From Halostreptopolyspora alba (GTDB lineage Bacteria; Actinomycetota; Actinomycetes; Streptosporangiales; Streptosporangiaceae): a DNA stretch of 64,000 bases. The translations under genes were made by a program, and so were the position numbers. The notes under the pieces were generated by a model that saw nothing but the letters and a program-made list of their open reading frames with translations, had not been told where the DNA came from and made no database searches. Below, in pieces: positions 17,047 through 25,236 of the stretch; within the stretch, counting starts at the first letter, position 1, and every line of letters begins with the position of its first letter. Location of the stretch: NCBI GenBank assembly GCA_003725585.1, contig RJMB01000008.1, forward strand, positions 29,387-93,386. The letters are read 5' to 3'.

Positions 17047-17260
17047 CGTTGTGCCAGTGGCTCCCGGCCGTTGACCAGGGGTGCGGGTCCACGCCTAGCC
17101 CAGGGCGGATCGGGATGTTCGGTTGCCACGTTCGACCCCGGGACGGTGGAATTGGTTGGGCCATCATTCGACATCGTGTGGTGTCGCCACAACGTAACGG
17201 TGGTTTACCCCGTCCTTATTCGAAGTGTGCGATAACGGTCAGCGAAGCCGGGGGATAGAC

Positions 17261-17305
17261 GCCGCTGCCGGTGTGTTGGGGGATGCGCCGGCAGCGGCCC
17301 TCCCC
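17261..17305 (+). ncRNA. Leader stem-loop module, copy B (5' leader of cutR-like gene)
   Basis: An 11-bp stem plus a closing T-G wobble (17261-17272 with 17287-17298) carries a loop that again contains TTGGGGGAT, with TCCCC at 17301-17305 after it. Relative to copy A, two stem pairs change on both sides (G-C to C-G, A-T to G-C), so pairing is preserved. The response-regulator start lies 26 bases further on. It is a candidate cis-acting RNA or a dyad operator. Confidence 0.55.
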
Positions 17306-17331
17306 GGCCGCTCGGAAGGTTGAAGGGTGAC

Positions 17332-17985
17332 GTGCGGGTACTGGTGGTCGAGGACGAACAGGTCCTCGCCGAGGCTGTGGCGGTAGGGCTGCGGCGGGAG
17401 TCGATGGCCGTGGATGTCGTCTACGACGGTGACAGTGCCCTGGAGCACATCGCGGTCAACGACTACGACGTCATCGTGCTCGACCGTGACCTCCCCGGTG
17501 TCCACGGTGACGATGTCGCGCGCAGCCTTGTCGAGCAGAGCTACACCGGCCGGATCCTGATGCTCACCGCGTCCGGGGAACTCGCGGACAAGGTCGAGGG
17601 GCTCAGCATCGGCGCCGATGACTACCTGGCCAAACCGTTCGCCTTCGCCGAGCTCATCGCGCGGGTGCGGGCGCTCGGGCGGCGCGCGGTCCGGCCACTG
17701 CCGCCGGTGCTGCGGCGCAACGGGATCACCCTCGATCCCGCCAACCACGTGGTCGAGCGCGACGGGCACGAGGTCACGCTCACTCCCAAGGAGTTCGCCG
17801 TTCTCGAGGTGCTCATGCGGGCTGACGGGACCGTCGTCAGCGCCGAGGGGCTGCTGGAGAAAGCCTGGGACGAGAACGCCGACCCGTTCACCAACGTCGT
17901 CCGGGTCACCGTCATGACGCTGCGCAAGAAACTCGGTGAACCACCCGTCATCCACACCGTTCCCGGCGCGGGGTACCGGATTTGA
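17332..17985 (+). CDS. cutR: OmpR-family response regulator (CutR-like)
   Basis: The 217-aa protein has a receiver domain with acidic pair Glu7/Asp8, phospho-acceptor Asp51 (VLD-RDLP), Thr79 and Lys101 (LAKPF). A winged-helix DNA-binding domain (about 122-217) ends in GAGYRI. Length and long stretches such as NDYDVIVLDRDLP and WDENADPFTNVVRVTVMTLR agree with my memory of Streptomyces CutR, so the name is probable but unverified. GTG at 17332 is chosen over TTG at 17320 because GAAGGG is well spaced for it. The sensor gene overlaps the stop as TTGA. The gene carries the copy-B leader. Confidence 0.85.
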   Translation: MRVLVVEDEQVLAEAVAVGLRRESMAVDVVYDGDSALEHIAVNDYDVIVLDRDLPGVHGDDVARSLVEQSYTGRILMLTASGELADKVEGLSIGADDYLAKPFAFAELIARVRALGRRAVRPLPPVLRRNGITLDPANHVVERDGHEVTLTPKEFAVLEVLMRADGTVVSAEGLLEKAWDENADPFTNVVRVTVMTLRKKLGEPPVIHTVPGAGYRI

Positions 17986-19277
17986 GTACCTCCGGCGACG
18001 GTACGACACCGGCGGAACCCTCCGACGGGGTACCCCCGACCGCGCCGGGGGACACCGGCACCTGGCGTAGTCTCACCACGCAGCAGTCGCAGCCCCGGGA
18101 CTCCGAGGGATCCGTGGCGCGCGGCGTGCGCCGTCTCACCGACAACATCAGCCTGCGCGCCCGGCTGACACTGATCTACGGCATGCTCTTCTTCGCCGCC
18201 GGGTCGTTGCTCCTGCTGCTGAACTACATCATCATCGCCACACTGCTGGACAACCTCACGTTCACGCTGCAGCCCGATTTCCCCTACAGCGACGACCCCG
18301 AAGTGGTCGAGGCGGTCAAGAACTCCCTCATCGAAAACGTGCTCTCGCAGGTGACCCGATTCTCCCTGCTGGCGTTGGTCATCGTGGGGCTACTGGCGGT
18401 CGCCCTGGGGTACGTGGTGGCCGGACGCGCGCTGTCCCCGCTGCACAAGATCACCCGGATCGCCCGCCGACTGTCGGAGCGCTCCCTGCACGAGCGCATC
18501 GCGCTCAGCGGGCCCGACGACGAGATCCGTGAACTCGCCGACACCTTCGACGACATGCTGGAGCGTCTCGACCGCGCCTTCGACGGCCAACGCAGGTTCG
18601 TCGAGAACGCCTCACACGAGCTCCGCACCCCGCTGGCCATCAACAGGACGCTACTCGAGGTCGCGCTGAGCGACCCCAACGCCTCGGCCGACCTGACCAC
18701 GATCGGGCGCACCCTGCTGGAGACCAACTCCCGCCACGAGCGGCTCATCGACGGGTTGCTCTTCCTCGCCAAGAGCGACCGTGAGCTGGAGGTGCGCGCC
18801 GCCGTCGACATCGGCGAGGTGTCGAGCACCGTGCTGAGCCAGCTTTCCGCGGAGATCGAGGAGGCCGGGCTGACGCTTCGCTCGGACCTGCGTGGAGCCA
18901 CGGTGAGCGGCGACCCGGTGCTCCTCGAACGGTTGGTGGCCAACCTGGTCGAGAACGCGATCCGCTACAACGTGACCGACGGTGAGATCACCGTGCGGTC
19001 CGGCTACTACGAGTCGATGCCCGCCGTCCAGGTGGAGAACTCCGGCGCGGTCATCCCCGCCTACGAGGTCGAGGGTCTGTTCGAACCGTTCCGGCGCAGC
19101 TCGGGGGACCGGGTGCGGTCCAGCAACAGCGCCGGCCTCGGTCTGTCGATCGTGCGCTCCGTGGTACGCGCGCACGGGGGGACCGTGACCGCCTGGCCCC
19201 GCTCCGGGGGCGGCCTCGTGGTCACAGTCCGCTTTCCCGGGCAGGCACGCGAGACCCCCGCGAGCGGGAACCGCTGA
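17982..19277 (+). CDS. cutS: Sensor histidine kinase (CutS-like)
   Basis: The 431-aa membrane kinase is partner of the preceding regulator. A disordered N-terminal tail of about 60 residues precedes two membrane helices (about 63-88 and 128-152) that enclose a short 40-residue extracytoplasmic loop. HAMP follows (about 153-205), then the H-box FVENASHELRTPL with His212, an N-box NLVENAIRYN near 322, and the G-box AGLGLSIVRSVVRAHGG near 385. TTG at 17982 overlaps the upstream stop (TTGA), so expression is coupled. The sensory loop is too short for a folded ligand domain, pointing to sensing within or near the membrane. CutS identity is inferred from the CutR-like partner. Confidence 0.87.
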   Translation: MSTSGDGTTPAEPSDGVPPTAPGDTGTWRSLTTQQSQPRDSEGSVARGVRRLTDNISLRARLTLIYGMLFFAAGSLLLLLNYIIIATLLDNLTFTLQPDFPYSDDPEVVEAVKNSLIENVLSQVTRFSLLALVIVGLLAVALGYVVAGRALSPLHKITRIARRLSERSLHERIALSGPDDEIRELADTFDDMLERLDRAFDGQRRFVENASHELRTPLAINRTLLEVALSDPNASADLTTIGRTLLETNSRHERLIDGLLFLAKSDRELEVRAAVDIGEVSSTVLSQLSAEIEEAGLTLRSDLRGATVSGDPVLLERLVANLVENAIRYNVTDGEITVRSGYYESMPAVQVENSGAVIPAYEVEGLFEPFRRSSGDRVRSSNSAGLGLSIVRSVVRAHGGTVTAWPRSGGGLVVTVRFPGQARETPASGNR

Positions 19278-19720
19278 ACACCGCGGGTGAGAACGTGCGC
19301 GGCCTCGCGCGAGATGGTATCTATACGTGTCCGACGACACCGCGGCCCGAGGTAAGAGCAGGTGCCGAAGGTGGGTATGATCTCCCGGGCGTGAACACGG
19401 CGGGAAGTCCTTCCGGCGTGGACGTGTCTGCTCTGACCTTGCCCGTTGAGTAGCCAGCGCTCGTCCGGATGAGGGAAGAGTGAGAAATAGGTCGGATTAC
19501 TCCGGGCGTTGGGTAGCACATGACAAGGAACCGAACCGCGGCACGCGGCGTGGCGGCCGCGTCGGGCACTCTGCGCTACCCGATCGGTGCGGTGGCGCCG
19601 GGAGGGGCATAGTCCACTATCGCTACGGGAAGATTCCGACCGATCCGGGCACAAGACGCGACGCTCACGCGTTGGACCCGCGCGAAGAGGCATAGATCGA
19701 GGGGGATGGAGTAAGAAAGA
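19278..19720. other. Intergenic region, no gene seen
   Basis: These 443 bases separate the kinase from the DUF4193 gene. Short frames on both strands have neither ribosome sites nor domain content. I found no tRNA-like cloverleaf. It presumably holds the DUF4193 promoter. Confidence 0.45.
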
Positions 19721-20020
19721 ATGGCCACAGACTACGACAGCCCACGCAAGACCGACGAGGATATCAACGAGGACAGCCTGCAGGAGCTGCAGGCGCGGCG
19801 GGGGGACAAGGGCACGAGCACGATCGATGTCGACCCGGACGAAGTCGCCGAAGGGATGGAACTTCCCGGCGCGGACCTGTCCGGCGAGGAGCTCGCCGTG
19901 CGGGTGCTCCCGCGCCAAGCCGACGAGTTCACGTGCTCTCGCTGCTTCCTGGTCCACCACCGCAGCCAGCTCGCCGAGGAGCGCAAGGGGCAGCTCATCT
20001 GCAAGGAATGCACTGCCTGA
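19721..20020 (+). CDS. DUF4193 zinc-ribbon protein
   Basis: The 99-aa acidic protein has two CxxC pairs (Cys72/Cys75 in TCSRC and Cys94/Cys97 in ICKEC), which should bind one zinc ion. The first 60 residues are charged and contain DVDPDEVAEGMELPG. DUF4193 is an actinobacterial family usually placed near dut, as here. Its role is unknown, although a transcription- or ribosome-associated zinc ribbon is plausible. A strong terminator follows. Confidence 0.9.
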   Translation: MATDYDSPRKTDEDINEDSLQELQARRGDKGTSTIDVDPDEVAEGMELPGADLSGEELAVRVLPRQADEFTCSRCFLVHHRSQLAEERKGQLICKECTA

Positions 20021-20068
20021 GGCCGGCGGCCTCCCTCGTGCTGCCTCTGCGGCCCGCGTGCCACGGCG

Positions 20069-20104
20069 AATGATGCGTCCCCGGCCTTCCGGGGACGCAT
20101 CATT
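20069..20104 (+). terminator. Strong intrinsic terminator after DUF4193
   Basis: A 16-bp perfect stem (20069-20084 with 20089-20104) closes a CCTT loop about 50 bases past the stop codon. It is the clearest simple terminator in this part of the window. Confidence 0.8.
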
Positions 20105-20209
20105 GTGCGCGGTACCACTGGCGTAACCACACGACTAAGAACGCTGATCCCATATCGGCTAGCTTTGTCGGTAAGCGCCACGTGGGTCAAGAGGTGAGGA
20201 GGACCCGAG

Positions 20210-21013
20210 GTGCCAAACAACGCGCGTCGCGCGGACAGCAGCCGTGAGTCCGACGACACCCGCGCGGGTGAGGAGTTCGCTTCCACGCCACACGCGGACG
20301 TCGGGGAACTCGTCGGGCGAATCGTCGACGAGGGGGGCAACGGCTCCGGGCTGTTGACGCGGCTCCCCCGAGCCCTGACACGCAGTGCCCGTGCCGCCGG
20401 GGTCAAGGGGGTCGCCGGCGGCCGCTGGCTCACCGACCTGTTCACTGACGACATCGCCCCACGCATCCCCGTGCGGGACCTGGAAGCGCTGCGACAGCAC
20501 CACGACGGCCTCGACGGCGAGGAACTCGCCGACACGCTGGTGCGCAACGCCTCCGTGGCGACCGCCGCGGTTGGTGCCGCCGGTGGGGCCCTGGGCGCCG
20601 TGCAGATGGCGGCGCCGCCGCTGCTCCTCACAGCGCCCGCCAAGCTCGTCGCCGAGGCCGTCGTGGTCGCGGCCATCGAGGTGAAGCTCATCGGCGAGCT
20701 GCACGAGGTCTACCGGGAACGACCCGCGGGTTCGGGACTACAGCGCGGCTCGGGGTACCTGGCCGCCTGGGTCACGAAACGCGGTCTCGAGCGTGTGCAG
20801 ACGGGGACCTCGCTCACCGCCGTGCTGGGCGCCGCCGCGAAGGCCGAGCTGCGCAACCGACTCATGCGCGTCATGGGTCGACACCTGTCGACGCTCGGCC
20901 CGTACCTGACCGGCGCCGCCGCGGGTGGGGCGCTCAACCGGGCCGCGACCGTGGCACTGGCCAGGTCGGTGCGCGCCGACCTGCGCGGAACCGCCCTCCC
21001 GGAGAGCCGGTGA
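20210..21013 (+). CDS. Conserved-type actinobacterial membrane-associated protein, unknown function
   Basis: The 267-aa protein starts at GTG behind GAGGAGGA. The N-terminal 45 residues are polar. Helical, Ala-rich segments follow, including TAAVGAAGGALGAVQMAAPPLLL near 120-145 (written in the reading order of two adjoining hydrophobic halves) and KLVAEAVVVAAIEVKLIGEL near 145-165. A basic stretch lies near 190-230. I know no named domain. The position between DUF4193 and dut matches a conserved actinobacterial block, which suggests a housekeeping envelope role, by context only. Confidence 0.75.
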   Translation: MPNNARRADSSRESDDTRAGEEFASTPHADVGELVGRIVDEGGNGSGLLTRLPRALTRSARAAGVKGVAGGRWLTDLFTDDIAPRIPVRDLEALRQHHDGLDGEELADTLVRNASVATAAVGAAGGALGAVQMAAPPLLLTAPAKLVAEAVVVAAIEVKLIGELHEVYRERPAGSGLQRGSGYLAAWVTKRGLERVQTGTSLTAVLGAAAKAELRNRLMRVMGRHLSTLGPYLTGAAAGGALNRAATVALARSVRADLRGTALPESR

Positions 21014-21091
21014 TCCCCACCACGGCGAGGGCCGAGGCGGCGCAGGGGGCGCCACGTGGCGTGGCGCCCCACGACTTCGCGCTCAGGCGGG

Positions 21092-21370
21092 TCAGCCCGC
21101 CTCGACTCGGTGGCCGCGCCGGCCCAGCATGCGCCTCTGGGTGGCGCGCACGGCCAGCACCCGCGCGACCTCCATTCCCACACCGGTGACCACCGCCCAG
21201 CCCACGGCCTCTCCGAGTCCGACGTCCAGAGACTCCGGCTCGGTCGGTGGCTCCTTGCCAGTCGCCCGGGTCCAGGCGAAGGTCAGCACCTTGCGTGCCG
21301 CGTACCCGGCGACGAGGGCGGACACGCCGCCCATGATCTGCGCGGCGAGCTCACCTTCCTTTTTTGCCAT
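21092..21370 (-). CDS. DUF4235 family small membrane protein
   Basis: The 92-aa protein has two predicted membrane segments (about 8-30, containing IMGGVSALVAGYAARKVL, and about 52-72, containing AVGWAVVTGVGMEVARVLAV) with a basic C-terminus RATQRRMLGRRGHR. This layout fits DUF4235, common beside dut and DUF3710 in actinobacteria. ATG at 21370 gives the expected length, though its GGGAAG ribosome site is rather distant. Function unknown. Confidence 0.8.
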   Translation of the reverse strand: MAKKEGELAAQIMGGVSALVAGYAARKVLTFAWTRATGKEPPTEPESLDVGLGEAVGWAVVTGVGMEVARVLAVRATQRRMLGRRGHRVEAG

Positions 21371-21571
21371 GTTGATCGATCGCTTCCCGATGTCCGAGAG
21401 CCTGCAGGGTCTGTTCGAAATACTGCCATGCCTGCCGGCGCCCGCCACAGCCGTACCGCTGCCCGGGTGTCGCGGACGCCCGGGACAAGCTACCCCCAGC
21501 CGGTTCCCGAAGCGAGCACGACCGTGGACCCCCGATGTCTCCTGCGTGGTCGGTGAGCGAAGGCGTCACGA

Positions 21572-21577
21572 TAAGCT
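21572..21577 (+). promoter_or_regulatory. -10 box TAAGCT for leaderless dut
   Basis: TAAGCT ends eight bases before the GTG at 21586, and no Shine-Dalgarno site is present, so dut is probably translated from a leaderless mRNA. Confidence 0.55.
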
Positions 21578-21585
21578 CGCGGGTT

Positions 21586-22059
21586 GTGAGTAGCGATTTC
21601 CCCGACGGCGCGGTGGACGTACGGGTCCACCGCATCGACCCCCAGGCGCCGCTTCCCGAGTACGCCCACCCTGACGACGCCGGAGCCGACCTCGTGACGA
21701 TGGAGGACGTCCTGCTCGACCCCGGCGCGCGAGCCACCGTACGCACCGGGATCGCGATCGCGCTGCCCGCGGGCTACGCCGCGTTCGTGCATCCCCGTTC
21801 GGGGCTCGCGGCGCGGTGCGGGCTCACCATCGTCAACGCCCCCGGAACGGTGGACGCCGGGTACCGTGGCGAGATCCGGGTGACCCTGCGCAACACGGAC
21901 CGGCACTCCCCGGTCGCACTGGCGCGTGGGGACAGGATCGCCCAGATGGTCATCCAGCGGGTTGCGGGGGCGCGGTTCCGTGAGGTCGAGGCCCTACCGG
22001 AATCCGCGCGCGGAACCGGCGGGTTCGGTTCCACCGGCGGGCACGCGGCGCGGGGCTGA
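21586..22059 (+). CDS. dut: dUTP diphosphatase (dUTPase)
   Basis: The 157-aa trimeric-type dUTPase hydrolyses dUTP to dUMP and pyrophosphate, keeping uracil out of DNA and supplying dTMP synthesis. Family motifs appear in order: AGADL (motif 1), HPRSGLAARCGL (motif 2), GTVDAGYRGEI (motif 3, with catalytic Asp and Tyr), RGDRIAQMVIQ (motif 4) and the C-terminal arm RGTGGFGSTG (motif 5) that closes the active site. GTG at 21586 is favoured by the -10 box placement. Confidence 0.95.
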   Translation: MSSDFPDGAVDVRVHRIDPQAPLPEYAHPDDAGADLVTMEDVLLDPGARATVRTGIAIALPAGYAAFVHPRSGLAARCGLTIVNAPGTVDAGYRGEIRVTLRNTDRHSPVALARGDRIAQMVIQRVAGARFREVEALPESARGTGGFGSTGGHAARG

Positions 22060-22111
22060 CGATCACGCTCCCCGGTGACTCCGGGGACGACGAAACAGGA
22101 GAGGTGCAGGC

Positions 22112-22831
22112 GTGTTCGGACGCCGGAGCAAGAACAGACAGCGGGACGACGCCACCGGGGACGCCGAGGCTGTCGCGAGCCCGTCGCCGGTGACCGAGAC
22201 GGGCAAGAGCGAGGACCGGTACCGCGCCCAGGGGCCTTGGGACGTCGCGGAGGACGCGCCGGAGGTCCCCCGCATCGACCTCGGCGCCATTCGCGTCCCC
22301 GTCGAGCAGGGCATCGAGGTCCAGGTCAACGTCGCGCAGAAACGCAAGAAGATCATCGGTGTCACCCTGATGAAGGGGAACAGCGCACTCCAGGTGCAAC
22401 CGTTCGCGGCACCCAAGTCAAGCGGCCTGTGGGACGAGATGCGCGAGGAGCTGCGCGAGCAGGTCACCCAGCAGGGCGGTAAGGCCGAGGACTTCGACGG
22501 CACGTTCGGCCCCGAGCTGCGGGCGGTCATCCCGATCGAGGGCAAGACGAACGAGCAGGGGCAGCAGCTCGGCCAGCGTGTCCGGTTCATCGGCGTCGAC
22601 GGCCCACGCTGGATCCTGCGTGGCGTCATCCGTGGCGAGGGCGCCAACAAGCCCGAGGTGATGGCCGACATCGAGCAGATCTTCCAGCGGATCGTGGTGG
22701 TACGCGGGGAGGAGCCCGTCCCACCACGCGACCTCCTCGAGATCACCGTTCCCCAAGAGTTGCAGCAGCGCATGAACGAGTCGCTGGACGCGCAGCAGTC
22801 CACGCGGGCCAACGGCGAGACCACCACCTAG
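22112..22831 (+). CDS. DUF3710 protein
   Basis: The 239-aa protein begins at GTG behind GGAGAGGTG. A basic N-terminus (FGRRSKNRQR) leads to a disordered acidic linker. The conserved DUF3710 domain (about 50-225) contains GPWDVAEDAPEVPRIDLGAI, the ALQVQPFAAPKSSGLWDEMR region and RFIGVDGPRWILRGV. It follows dut at 52 bases, the standard actinobacterial order. Function is not established. Confidence 0.92.
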   Translation: MFGRRSKNRQRDDATGDAEAVASPSPVTETGKSEDRYRAQGPWDVAEDAPEVPRIDLGAIRVPVEQGIEVQVNVAQKRKKIIGVTLMKGNSALQVQPFAAPKSSGLWDEMREELREQVTQQGGKAEDFDGTFGPELRAVIPIEGKTNEQGQQLGQRVRFIGVDGPRWILRGVIRGEGANKPEVMADIEQIFQRIVVVRGEEPVPPRDLLEITVPQELQQRMNESLDAQQSTRANGETTT

Positions 22832-22924
22832 GGTGAGCGGTACCGGTGCGGTGCGCCGGGCCGACGACGGGCGCCCGCTCACCCCGATGCCCTCGTTCAC
22901 TGGTGAGGCGCCCGTACCGGGGCC

Positions 22925-24025
22925 TCACCGCGTGGAACCGGGCTCCTGTGGATCCCGCACCCTGCCGAGGAAGAGGATCGCCTCGCGGCGGCGGAGCACG
23001 AAGGTGAAGGGCCGGTCGACCGTGAAGGTCACGGGCCGGTCGCGGGTGAACGAGGCGGTGCGCATGACGACGGCGGTCGCGGCCGCGCCCTCGGCGCCCT
23101 CCTCGTCGACGCGGAGCCGCGCCCGGTGGACCACCTCGTCGATGAGCAGCGGGTGTTCGGCGATACCGCCGAGGTCGGCCCGGGGAGTGAAACAGGTCCG
23201 CACCCCGACACCGCCCAACGGGCCGGAGAGATGCTCGCTGTGGGCGAGATCGAACCGGGGAAGCGCGAGCGCGACGTCGCGCTCGGAGGTGGCGCGCCGC
23301 AGCTCGGTGAGGGTTCGCGGCGCCAGCTCCGCGTCACTGTCGTCGTCGAGCAGGATGTCCAGCGCGAGGTCGTGGTCACCGGGAAGTGTGACCATGCGCC
23401 AGCCGCGCGTCTCGGCGTAGCCGAGGCGTCCCCTACGGTGCATGGTCGCCACGCGCCGGGTTCCACCGGGCGCGTGGAACCTCTCGCGCGAGGTCCTCTT
23501 CGGGTCGAAGGGCTCCTGCCACCGCAGGCGCACCCACAGCGCGTTCACCAGCAGCGCCCGGGTGGTGTCTTGTACCGTCCCGGACGGGAGCAACTCGCTG
23601 ATCAGCCCGCGGGTGAGCGTGGCGACCTCCTCGTTGATGGTACGCCGTGCGCCGTCGGGGTCGCCGGGAAAGTCGACGGTGTACACACCGGAGCCGCGGT
23701 GGTCGCGTAGGGCGGCCTCGAACTCCGGGCGTGGTCCCAGGTCGTCACGGATCCACAGCCCGGTGCTGGCGGCCAGCTCCGGACCGTCGGCCACGGCCTC
23801 GTCCAGCGCCGCCAAATGGGCCCGCAGGTCGCTGCCGAGCAGCGCGGTCAGCTCGTCGCGGGTCGCCCCGCCGGCACCGGTGGCCACCAGCCCCAACGCG
23901 CAGGCCACCGAGTACGGGGACCACACCAGCCCCGACCGGTCGGAGCGCGTGAGCTGGGCGTGCAGCCGCAGGGCGAAGTCGAGATGGTCGGGTCTGAGCG
24001 CGGTGGACGCGGGCGAGACGGCCAT
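22925..24025 (-). CDS. Serpin (serine-protease inhibitor family)
   Basis: The 366-aa protein has the full serpin fold. LVWSPYSVACALGLVATGA is the N-terminal core and LLVNALWVRLRWQEPFD the breach/shutter strand. The hinge is EEGAEGAAAT (308-317), and RPFTFVLRRREAILFLGRV is the C-terminal core. The small-residue hinge is the inhibitory type. Counting P17 from the first hinge Glu puts P1 at Ala324 and P1' at Ser325, which would favour elastase-like targets; this is a prediction. There is no signal peptide from the chosen ATG (24025), so the protein seems cytoplasmic unless an upstream start is used. The gene lies against the direction of a housekeeping block, usually occupied by an OB-fold gene, suggesting later insertion. 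Confidence 0.92.
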   Translation of the reverse strand: MAVSPASTALRPDHLDFALRLHAQLTRSDRSGLVWSPYSVACALGLVATGAGGATRDELTALLGSDLRAHLAALDEAVADGPELAASTGLWIRDDLGPRPEFEAALRDHRGSGVYTVDFPGDPDGARRTINEEVATLTRGLISELLPSGTVQDTTRALLVNALWVRLRWQEPFDPKRTSRERFHAPGGTRRVATMHRRGRLGYAETRGWRMVTLPGDHDLALDILLDDDSDAELAPRTLTELRRATSERDVALALPRFDLAHSEHLSGPLGGVGVRTCFTPRADLGGIAEHPLLIDEVVHRARLRVDEEGAEGAAATAVVMRTASFTRDRPVTFTVDRPFTFVLRRREAILFLGRVRDPQEPGSTR

Positions 24026-24443
24026 TGGGTACGCGCGGCTGGCTTCGGGGCCGTGGGCCTCGGGTGTGCCGCGCTCCCTCCCTTCGTGTCGTGGCGGCGT
24101 ACTGGGCCGCCCTCGGCAGCGGCGCCGCCCCCACCTCTCGTCGGCCCCGGCCGGGCTGTCCACAGCGCCGCGGAGGATACGCGGTGCGGCCACTCGGCCG
24201 CTGCGAGGACGGTCACGGGCCGCCGCGACGGCCCGTGACCCCCATGCGCCAGAGTAGGCATCCGCGTTCGCGGTGTCATGGTGCCCAGCCAACCACACCA
24301 ACAGGCAGTCACAGTCGGTAGCGTAACCAACACGGATTCGCGTGCCCGTGGGGCGTGTGCTCTAGGCTGGGCTCCGGAGTCCGCAGCCGACCAACGGCCG
24401 GCCACCGCGTGGCCTGACCGACCGACCAACCAGTGGGAGCAGC
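24026..24443. other. Divergent spacer with strong hairpin
   Basis: This is a 418-base spacer between the serpin and DUF3159 genes with no supported gene. A 12-bp perfect stem at 24211-24222/24229-24240 closes a 6-base loop. A -10-like TAGGCT at 24363-24368 probably serves the rightward gene with a leader of about 70 bases. Confidence 0.5.
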
Positions 24444-25229
24444 ATGACCGACCACGATCGGCCCGCCAGCGAGGCCGGGGACAGCGATCCCACCTCGGCC
24501 GGGCCACCAGGGGAGGAGGCCGAGCGGTCGACGAGGGTCTCCGAGGAGACGGTCGAGTCGGTGGTGCGCCAGCAGCTCTCCAAGGCGCTGGGCGGAAAGC
24601 GCGGCATGGCCGAGGCCGCGGCCCCCACCCTCGTGTTCACGGGTAGCTACCTGGCCACCCAGGAGCTCAAGCTCGCGTTGGTGCTGGGCGGCACCGCGGC
24701 GTTGCTGTTGGCCGTGGTGCGCGTACTACAGCGTTCGTCCGTGCAGTTCGTGGTGAACAGCCTCCTCGGCATCGGCATCGCCGCGATCTTCGCGTTGCGG
24801 AGCGGCGACGCGGAGGACGCGTTTCTCCCGGGGATCATCTACAACGCCGTGTACGCCGCCGTGCTGATCCTCACGATCGCCATACGCTGGCCCGCCGTCG
24901 GACTGCTCATCGGCTCGGTCACCGGCGATCCCACGGGCTGGCGCGACAACCCGGCCGTGGTCAGGCTGAGCTCGCGACTGACATGGCTACTCGTACTTCC
25001 GTGCGTGCTCCGGGTCGTGGTGCAGTACCCGCTGTGGATCGCCGCCAAGACCGGGGCGGCCGACACGTTCGCCCTGCTCGGACTGGCCAAGATCGGGATG
25101 GGCTGGCCGGTGCAGGTGGCATCACTGGCCGCGATGGTCTGGCTGTTGGCACGCGGACGCACTCCGATGGGCCCCGGCGGGGGGCTGGGAGCGGCCAGCG
25201 CGGACCCGGAGCGCCAACGCGACGACTGA
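24444..25229 (+). CDS. DUF3159 multi-pass membrane protein
   Basis: The 261-aa protein has a 55-residue polar N-terminus followed by six predicted membrane helices (from about 72 to 240), with conserved-looking GGKRGMAEAAAPTLVFTGSY at the start of the membrane part. This matches DUF3159, an actinobacterial membrane family nearly always next to DUF3710 and TrkA genes. Distant similarity to VUT/transport folds has been suggested, but the substrate is unknown. It converges on the TrkA pair. Confidence 0.92.
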   Translation: MTDHDRPASEAGDSDPTSAGPPGEEAERSTRVSEETVESVVRQQLSKALGGKRGMAEAAAPTLVFTGSYLATQELKLALVLGGTAALLLAVVRVLQRSSVQFVVNSLLGIGIAAIFALRSGDAEDAFLPGIIYNAVYAAVLILTIAIRWPAVGLLIGSVTGDPTGWRDNPAVVRLSSRLTWLLVLPCVLRVVVQYPLWIAAKTGAADTFALLGLAKIGMGWPVQVASLAAMVWLLARGRTPMGPGGGLGAASADPERQRDD

Positions 25230-25236
25230 CCCCGGT

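Larger units (their letters stand above)
16538..17331. other. Long regulatory spacer with two related leader modules
   Basis: No protein gene is supported in these 794 bases. They hold two copies of a promoter/leader module (about 16918-17007 and 17214-17309) and a terminator-like hairpin after the first copy. Both are described separately. The second copy is the immediate leader of the response-regulator gene. Confidence 0.7.

Noticed and set aside
16875..17258. A 127-codon plus-strand frame across the leader module
   Set aside because: Poor third-position bias, no ribosome site, and it runs through the terminator-like hairpin and structured repeats.
17282..17329. A 15-codon frame starting ATG inside the copy-B loop, just before cutR
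   Set aside because: Copy A has ATA at the same place, so the start codon is not conserved between copies.
19278..19720. Possible RNA gene in the gap before DUF4193
   Set aside because: No cloverleaf, no conserved long stem and no terminator at the end; I see nothing to support one.
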